64,000 nt of DNA from positions 1,362,501 to 1,426,500 of the forward strand of contig NZ_CP045571.1 in assembly GCF_009662475.1 (NCBI RefSeq). The letters run 5' to 3'. Origin of the DNA: Acidithiobacillus thiooxidans ATCC 19377. GTDB taxonomy: Bacteria; Pseudomonadota; Gammaproteobacteria; Acidithiobacillales; Acidithiobacillaceae. The position numbers and the translations under genes are program-made. Each line of letters begins with the position of its first letter. Within the stretch, counting starts at the first letter, position 1. The notes beneath the pieces are model-generated. The model worked only from the letters and a program-made list of their open reading frames with translations. It made no database searches and was not told where the DNA came from. Below, one piece after another: positions 59,299 to 64,000 of this stretch.

Positions 59299-60463
59299 GT
59301 GTAGTGTTGCATTCTTGGTGAACCTTAAGGTTAATGATGATAAAATAGCTCCATGTTGAGGGTATGAATGGAGTCGAGCCTTGCGAGTTGCGCCCACAGT
59401 CACTTTAACCAGCGAAGAGCGGTCCGAGTTGTCCCGTATAGTCGCCTCCCGATTAAGCAGTGTCCGCTTGTCATTACGGGCACGGATGATATTGCTGGCG
59501 GCAGAGGGCTTGCAGAACAAAGAAATTGCGGAGCGCCTGGGGGTGGATCGCCTGCAAGTCGCACGTTGGCGCAAGCGTTATCTGGAACACCGCTTGTCGG
59601 GCATTGAACGCGATTTACCGCGCGGCGCCCCTCCGGTGAAAGTGGATGTGGCCCGTCTGGTAGAATTGACCACGCAGAGTAAGCCGGAAGCGATGACGCA
59701 TTGGAGTACGCGTAGGATGGCGGCAGAACTGGGTGTCAGTGCCGCCAGTGTGTCACGGCATTGGCGCAAGCATGGCCTCAAGCCTCATCTGCTGCGTGGT
59801 TTCAAGGTGTCACGTGACCCGCATTTTGTGGAAAAGCTGGAAGATATTGTGGGGTTGTATATGTCTCCCCCGGAGCATGCCTTGGTGCTCTGCGTGGATG
59901 AAAAAAGTCAGGTACAGGCCCTGGACCGGACCCAACCGGGACTCCCCCTCAAAAAGGGCCGCGCAGAAACGATGACCCACGACTACAAACGTAATGGCAC
60001 TACGACCTTGTTTGCCGCCCTCAACGTGCTGGATGGTCAGGTCATCGGACAGTGTCAACAGCGCCATACCCATGTGGAATGGCTGAAGTTCCTGAAGAAA
60101 ATTGATCGGCAGACGCCCAGGGACAAGGCTCTGCATCTGATTGCCGACAACTATGCGACCCATAAACACCCGGTAGTACAGGCGTGGCTCGACAAGCACC
60201 CGCGTATTCACATGCACTTCACGCCCACTTCGGCATCCTGGCTCAACATGGTCGAGCGTTTCTTTCGGGATATCACGACCCAGCGGTTACGTCGTGGGGT
60301 GTTCACCAGTGTGCCTGAACTCATCCAGGCCATTGAGGGGTACATCGACCACCACAACACCCATCCCAAACCTTTCATCTGGACCAAAACCGCCCGCGAC
60401 ATCCTGCAAAAAGTCATTCGCGCCAACAGCCATTTAAGCAGCAAACAGAATGCAACACTACAC
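59299..60463 (+). mobile_element. IS630-family insertion sequence, intact copy
   Basis: 1165 bp with inverted ends GTGTAGTGTTGCATTCT flanked by the TA target dinucleotide at 59297-59298 and 60464-60465, as expected for IS630. It abuts the truncated copy head to tail. Confidence 0.92.
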
Positions 60464-60466
60464 TAG
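59381..60466 (+). CDS. IS630-family transposase
   Basis: 361 residues in one frame. N-terminal helix-turn-helix (LQNKEIAERLGVDRLQVARWRKRYL), winged region (HWSTRRMAAELGVSAASVSRHWRKHGL) and DDE domain: [53 protein letters not shown] start with GGAG seven bases upstream. The stop TAG is formed by the flanking TA plus the next genomic base. Confidence 0.92.
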   Translation: MRVAPTVTLTSEERSELSRIVASRLSSVRLSLRARMILLAAEGLQNKEIAERLGVDRLQVARWRKRYLEHRLSGIERDLPRGAPPVKVDVARLVELTTQSKPEAMTHWSTRRMAAELGVSAASVSRHWRKHGLKPHLLRGFKVSRDPHFVEKLEDIVGLYMSPPEHALVLCVDEKSQVQALDRTQPGLPLKKGRAETMTHDYKRNGTTTLFAALNVLDGQVIGQCQQRHTHVEWLKFLKKIDRQTPRDKALHLIADNYATHKHPVVQAWLDKHPRIHMHFTPTSASWLNMVERFFRDITTQRLRRGVFTSVPELIQAIEGYIDHHNTHPKPFIWTKTARDILQKVIRANSHLSSKQNATLH

Positions 60467-60762
60467 ATGGCCGGAAGCTCATATTTGACGATCACATAAC
60501 TACCAGAAGATGAGCTAGATGGTAACTTTTTTGGGACCCCGATGAAGTTTTTGTTCTGGCGTCGGGTCCTTCATGCCTGAACTGGAGGCTTCAATGATCG
60601 TGGCAGAAACGTTGTCGGCATCGAAGTAAAGGAGCGGATTTCGGCCCAATCTTCAACTCCGCGCCGGGCAAACTCAATCTCTAAACCCCACACCATAACA
60701 AAACTTTGCTATAATCTGGGGTGTTTAGTGGTTTTTGACGTCCACCTAAAGATATAAGGTCT
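60467..60762. other. Non-coding gap with a degraded minus-strand ORF
   Basis: On the minus strand, WAEIRSF and, in another frame, YFDADNVSATIIEASSSGMK and PTPEQKLHRGPKKVTI can be read, as if one small gene had been frameshifted. The plus strand holds the promoter described next. AGATGGTAACTTT at 60517 matches part of the transposon end repeat but in direct orientation. Confidence 0.35.
60707..60715 (+). promoter_or_regulatory. Extended -10 promoter
   Basis: TGCTATAAT is a perfect extended -10 box 48 bases before the ATG of the small protein at 60763. No good -35 is evident, which fits an extended -10 promoter. Confidence 0.55.
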
Positions 60763-61071
60763 ATGATTATCAAAGCAATATGCTGCGCCTGTGGCGCCGA
60801 AGCGGTTTCTTTACCAGAATTAACTCAAATTCAAGTAGAGACTTTGTGTATTCAGCCTCTGCATTGGTCTGAATGCGCAACATGCTCATTCTTTGGGCTG
60901 CTCTCATGCTGGCGGTCTGTAACTCTGCGTTATTGCGAGGGAGAATCAATGCTACATGCTCAGTTGGTGTCTACAGGAAAATTATCTAAGGAACAGGTTT
61001 CGACTACCGAAAAGAATAAAAAACATTCAAAGCAGACTCAGACGTGGTCAGAAAGCATGTTGTGCGCATGA
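60763..61071 (+). CDS. Hypothetical small Cys-containing protein upstream of narG
   Basis: 102 residues. The first half has CCACGAEAVSLPE and WSECATCSFFGLLSCW, with CxxC-type pairs that could bind metal; the second half is Lys/Ser/Thr-rich. TAAGGT is a weak ribosome site. 62 bases before narG and on the same strand, so it may be co-transcribed. No family recognised. Confidence 0.45.
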   Translation: MIIKAICCACGAEAVSLPELTQIQVETLCIQPLHWSECATCSFFGLLSCWRSVTLRYCEGESMLHAQLVSTGKLSKEQVSTTEKNKKHSKQTQTWSESMLCA

Positions 61072-61133
61072 ATTAAGTTTATAAGCCTATCCTACAGGCT
61101 GAGGCGGCTGAAACATTATCGAAGGAGTTCTTT

Positions 61134-64000
61134 ATGAGTCATTTGCTGGATCGCCTGAAGTACTTAGTTCGTTACCACGAATCCTTCTCGGATGGACATG
61201 GTGTCAAATTGCAGGATGATCGCCTCTGGGAAGACGCATATCGGCATCGCTGGCGGTATGACAAGGTAGTACGCACGACTCATGGTGTAAACTGTACAGG
61301 CGGTTGCAGTTGGAATGTCCATGTCAAAAACGGGCTGGTTGTTTTTGAGATGCAGGCGCATGATTACCCGCAAACGCGCCCAGACCTACCCAACCACGAA
61401 CCTCGCGGTTGTCAACGAGGTGCCAGTTTTTCCTGGTATTTATATAGTCCTCATCGTATCAAATACCCCATGATCCGTGGACGGTTGCTGGAACTATATC
61501 GCCATGAAAGAGCCACGGGGAAAGATCCAGTAGAAGCTTGGAGAGCCATTCAGGAAGACCCAAAAAAACGCAGTAGTTACATCGCAGTGCGTGGATTGGG
61601 TGGTTTCGTCCGCAGTGGCTGGGATGAAATCAACGAAATCATTGCGGCTGCGAATATTTATACCATATTACGTTACGGACCTGATCGTATCGCTGGATTC
61701 TCTGTCATTCCTGCAATGTCGATGATCAGCTACGCTGCTGGAACACGGTATCTTTCATTGATTGGGGGCGTACCACTGAGTTTCTATGATTGGTATTGCG
61801 ACCTCCCACCATCTTCACCTCAAGTCTGGGGAGAGCAGACCGACGTACCAGAATCAGCCGATTGGTATAATTCTACCTATATCATCGTAGCTGGAACCAA
61901 TATTCCGGCGACACGTACCCCTGATGCCCATTTTTATTCTGAGGTCAGATATAAAGGTACCAAAGTCGTCGCGATAGCCCCAGATTATGCGGAATACGTA
62001 AAATTTGCCGATGAGTGGTTACCTGTACGAGCGGGCACCGATGCTGCGTTATTTCTAGCAATGGGTCATGTGGTATTACAGGAATTCTTTTTGCAAAAAA
62101 GGACATCCTATTTTCAAGATTATGCAAGACAATTCACTGACCTGCCGATGCAAATACTATTAAGACCGTTGGATGATACCCGATACACCAGCGATCGTTT
62201 TTTACGGGCCTCTGATTTTGATAATCAGCTGGGTCAAAATGAAAATCCCGAATGGAAAACTATCGTTTATGATACGAAAAGCGAGAGTTATCGATGCCCC
62301 AAAGGATCCATAGGTTTTCGGTGGAGTCAAACTGAGGGTAACTGGAACCTGCTACAAGAAGATGCGACAACGAACGAATACATTGAGGCAGAATTATCCT
62401 GCTTAGGTTTACAAGATATCGTGCTCCAAGTGGTTTTTCCTGATTATGGCAATAGTGACGGCCAAGCAAAGCTGGTTGAACGCAAGATCCCGGCGCGCCG
62501 TTTACAAACTACGCATGGTGAACAATTTGTTTGTTCCGTCTTTGATCTGTTGCTTGCACAATATGGCGTCAACCGTGCCGAAATCGAAGGCACGACCGAT
62601 GCAAACTATACAGATAGCAATCAGCTTTTCACTCCAGCTTGGCAGCAAGGCATTACCGGTATTCCACAAGAGAATTGCATAAGAATCGCGCAAGAGTTTG
62701 CGGAAAACGCCGTGCTTACACAAGGGAAGTCCATGGTGATTGTCGGTGCCGGAACCAATCATTGGTACCATAACGATATGAATTATCGGTCAATTATTAA
62801 TCTTGTGCATCTTTGTGGATGTGTTGGTCAAAGTGGCGGAGGCTGGGCACATTATGTTGGTCAGGAAGCACTTCGACCCCAGGCTGGGTGGTTACCTTTG
62901 GCTTTTGCTGGCGACTGGCATCTACACTCGCGCCAAGCAGCGGGGACTAGTTACTGGTATTTACATACGGACCAATGGCGCTATGAGCGCGTCACCGCTG
63001 ATAGCCTCATGCATCCTGCCGCAAAAGCCAGCTACAAAGGCCACACATTGGCAGATTACAATATTGTGGCCGAGCGTTTGGGATGGCTTCCCGCCGCACC
63101 CCACTTTCAAAGTAACCCATTAGATATCGCCGAAGCCGCCAGCCAGGATTCAAAAGGTGTTGCGGATTATGTTGCTCATGAACTTCATAACGGACACCTC
63201 ACTTTTGCCAGTGAAGATATTGACCACCAAGAGAATTGGCCGCGCAATCTGTTCGTCTGGCGCAGTAACCTGATCGGTACCAACGCGAAAGGTCATGAAT
63301 ACTTTCTCAAGCATCTTCTCGGGGCCGAAAATGCCGTGCTGGGAGAAGATGGCTCGGGCAGAGCTTCGCAAGAAATCCAGTGGCACGAGAAAGCCCCCGT
63401 TGGCAAGCTGGACTTAATGATAGATATCAACTTTAGGTTAAATAGCACTGGGGCCTATGCGGATATTATCCTGCCAACGGCTACATGGTACGAAAAGGAC
63501 GACCTGAACACCACAGACATGCATCCCTTCATCCACCCTCTTGGTGCTGCAGTGGATCCAGGTTGGGAAAGTCGCAGCGATTGGCAGATTTTTCGGCATT
63601 TAGCCAAAAGCTTTTCAACACTTGCTGAAAAACATCTCGGGAAAAGAAAGGATTTGCTTGCTATTTCACTACTTCACGATACCCCTAATGAGCTGGGACA
63701 AGCTGTGGGAGTCAGCGATTGGAAACGTGAAGGAAAAATTCCAGAGCCTGGACGTACTTGTCCAAATTTTGAAATTGTGGAACGTGATTATCCGCATATT
63801 TATGAACAGTACAGCAGCATTGGACCGCTGCTGGCCACTCACGGCAATGGTGCAAAGGGCGAGCATTGGGAGACCGGGCAAGAAATTTCGGAATTGCTGG
63901 CGATTAACGGAACATTCCCTTCTTCAGGAAAGGGTAAAGAAGACGCTCGTCCCTCCCTTGAGAGTGATATCAACGCATGCAATATGGTTCTTCATCTCTC
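61134..64000 (+). CDS. narG: Respiratory nitrate reductase alpha subunit, 3'-truncated by window edge
   Basis: 955 codons in the window, open to the right edge (NarG is about 1,240 residues). THGVNCTGGCSWNVHVKNG with RGCQRGASFSW gives the His/Cys ligands of cluster FS0. WGEQTDVPESADWYNSTYI holds the Asp Mo ligand, and THGNGAKGEHWETG is near the C-terminal half. GAAGGAG precedes the ATG. It reduces nitrate to nitrite at the cytoplasmic face and works with NarHI, expected just outside the window. Confidence 0.92.
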   Translation, partial: MSHLLDRLKYLVRYHESFSDGHGVKLQDDRLWEDAYRHRWRYDKVVRTTHGVNCTGGCSWNVHVKNGLVVFEMQAHDYPQTRPDLPNHEPRGCQRGASFSWYLYSPHRIKYPMIRGRLLELYRHERATGKDPVEAWRAIQEDPKKRSSYIAVRGLGGFVRSGWDEINEIIAAANIYTILRYGPDRIAGFSVIPAMSMISYAAGTRYLSLIGGVPLSFYDWYCDLPPSSPQVWGEQTDVPESADWYNSTYIIVAGTNIPATRTPDAHFYSEVRYKGTKVVAIAPDYAEYVKFADEWLPVRAGTDAALFLAMGHVVLQEFFLQKRTSYFQDYARQFTDLPMQILLRPLDDTRYTSDRFLRASDFDNQLGQNENPEWKTIVYDTKSESYRCPKGSIGFRWSQTEGNWNLLQEDATTNEYIEAELSCLGLQDIVLQVVFPDYGNSDGQAKLVERKIPARRLQTTHGEQFVCSVFDLLLAQYGVNRAEIEGTTDANYTDSNQLFTPAWQQGITGIPQENCIRIAQEFAENAVLTQGKSMVIVGAGTNHWYHNDMNYRSIINLVHLCGCVGQSGGGWAHYVGQEALRPQAGWLPLAFAGDWHLHSRQAAGTSYWYLHTDQWRYERVTADSLMHPAAKASYKGHTLADYNIVAERLGWLPAAPHFQSNPLDIAEAASQDSKGVADYVAHELHNGHLTFASEDIDHQENWPRNLFVWRSNLIGTNAKGHEYFLKHLLGAENAVLGEDGSGRASQEIQWHEKAPVGKLDLMIDINFRLNSTGAYADIILPTATWYEKDDLNTTDMHPFIHPLGAAVDPGWESRSDWQIFRHLAKSFSTLAEKHLGKRKDLLAISLLHDTPNELGQAVGVSDWKREGKIPEPGRTCPNFEIVERDYPHIYEQYSSIGPLLATHGNGAKGEHWETGQEISELLAINGTFPSSGKGKEDARPSLESDINACNMVLHL

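Noticed and set aside
60517-60529. Far end of the Tn7-like transposon (AGATGGTAACTTT)
   Set aside because: Thirteen bases match the end repeat, but in direct rather than inverted orientation and as a single copy, so it does not qualify as the other end.

Overview
The window reads as a piece of an Acidithiobacillus-like sulfur-oxidising acidophile. This is an inference from the gene content: a cytoplasmic SoeABC-type sulfite-oxidising molybdoenzyme, cytochrome bd genes, a lipoate-binding GcvH-like protein next to small redox proteins, CLC and HdeD-type membrane proteins, very many insertion sequences, and a tRNA array like the one known from ICEAfe1 of A. ferrooxidans. No rRNA or marker gene is present to fix the species.

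Layout. 1-3400: a TnpB-related gene running in from the left edge, a small superinfection-immunity-type membrane protein and an IS1182 element. 3.4-10.3 kb: a lipid-transport cluster (MlaC-like protein, pqiA, pqiB, pqiC, then an MFS transporter); pqiA is broken by a frameshift and by an IS1595 element. 10.5-16.9 kb: an IS3 remnant, strong palindromic operators, cydAB with cydA split by an ISL3 element, then thioredoxin-like, hemerythrin and GcvH-like genes. 17-21.3 kb: CLC channel, HdeD, rhodanese and TauE/SafE exporter genes. 21.5-32 kb, all on the minus strand: two paralogous LysR regulators around a PagL-like deacylase, moaA, three DUF202 membrane proteins, an NAD-binding protein and soeCBA. 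32.4-40.2 kb: small exported or membrane proteins, a porin, a MazEF module, a YeaH-type von Willebrand protein and DUF6900-like genes.

The right third is accessory DNA. 40.3-46.0 kb is a dense tRNA array: 27 tRNA genes with clear cloverleaves plus five aberrant or broken ones. One of these is cut in its anticodon loop by a TnpB element, two carry extra hairpins in the T-arm, and two intact ones have rare A34 anticodons. Small ORFs and an HNH nuclease lie among them. At 46662 a Tn7-like transposon end begins, with three TnsB-type repeats spaced exactly 20 bp, followed by tnsA, tnsB, tnsC, tnsD and tnsE. tnsD is interrupted by an IS256 element. Downstream, possibly as cargo, lie a sigma-70-family factor, IS110, a truncated and an intact IS630 copy abutting at a shared TA, and the start of narG, which runs off the right edge.

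How the genes work together. The soe operon with moaA would make a molybdenum cofactor enzyme that oxidises sulfite at the inner face of the membrane and feeds the quinone pool. The cytochrome bd oxidase that could drain that pool is inactivated here by an IS, while narG suggests an acquired nitrate-respiring route. Three genes (pqiA, cydA, tnsD) carry IS insertions whose target duplications are still perfect, so IS activity looks recent.
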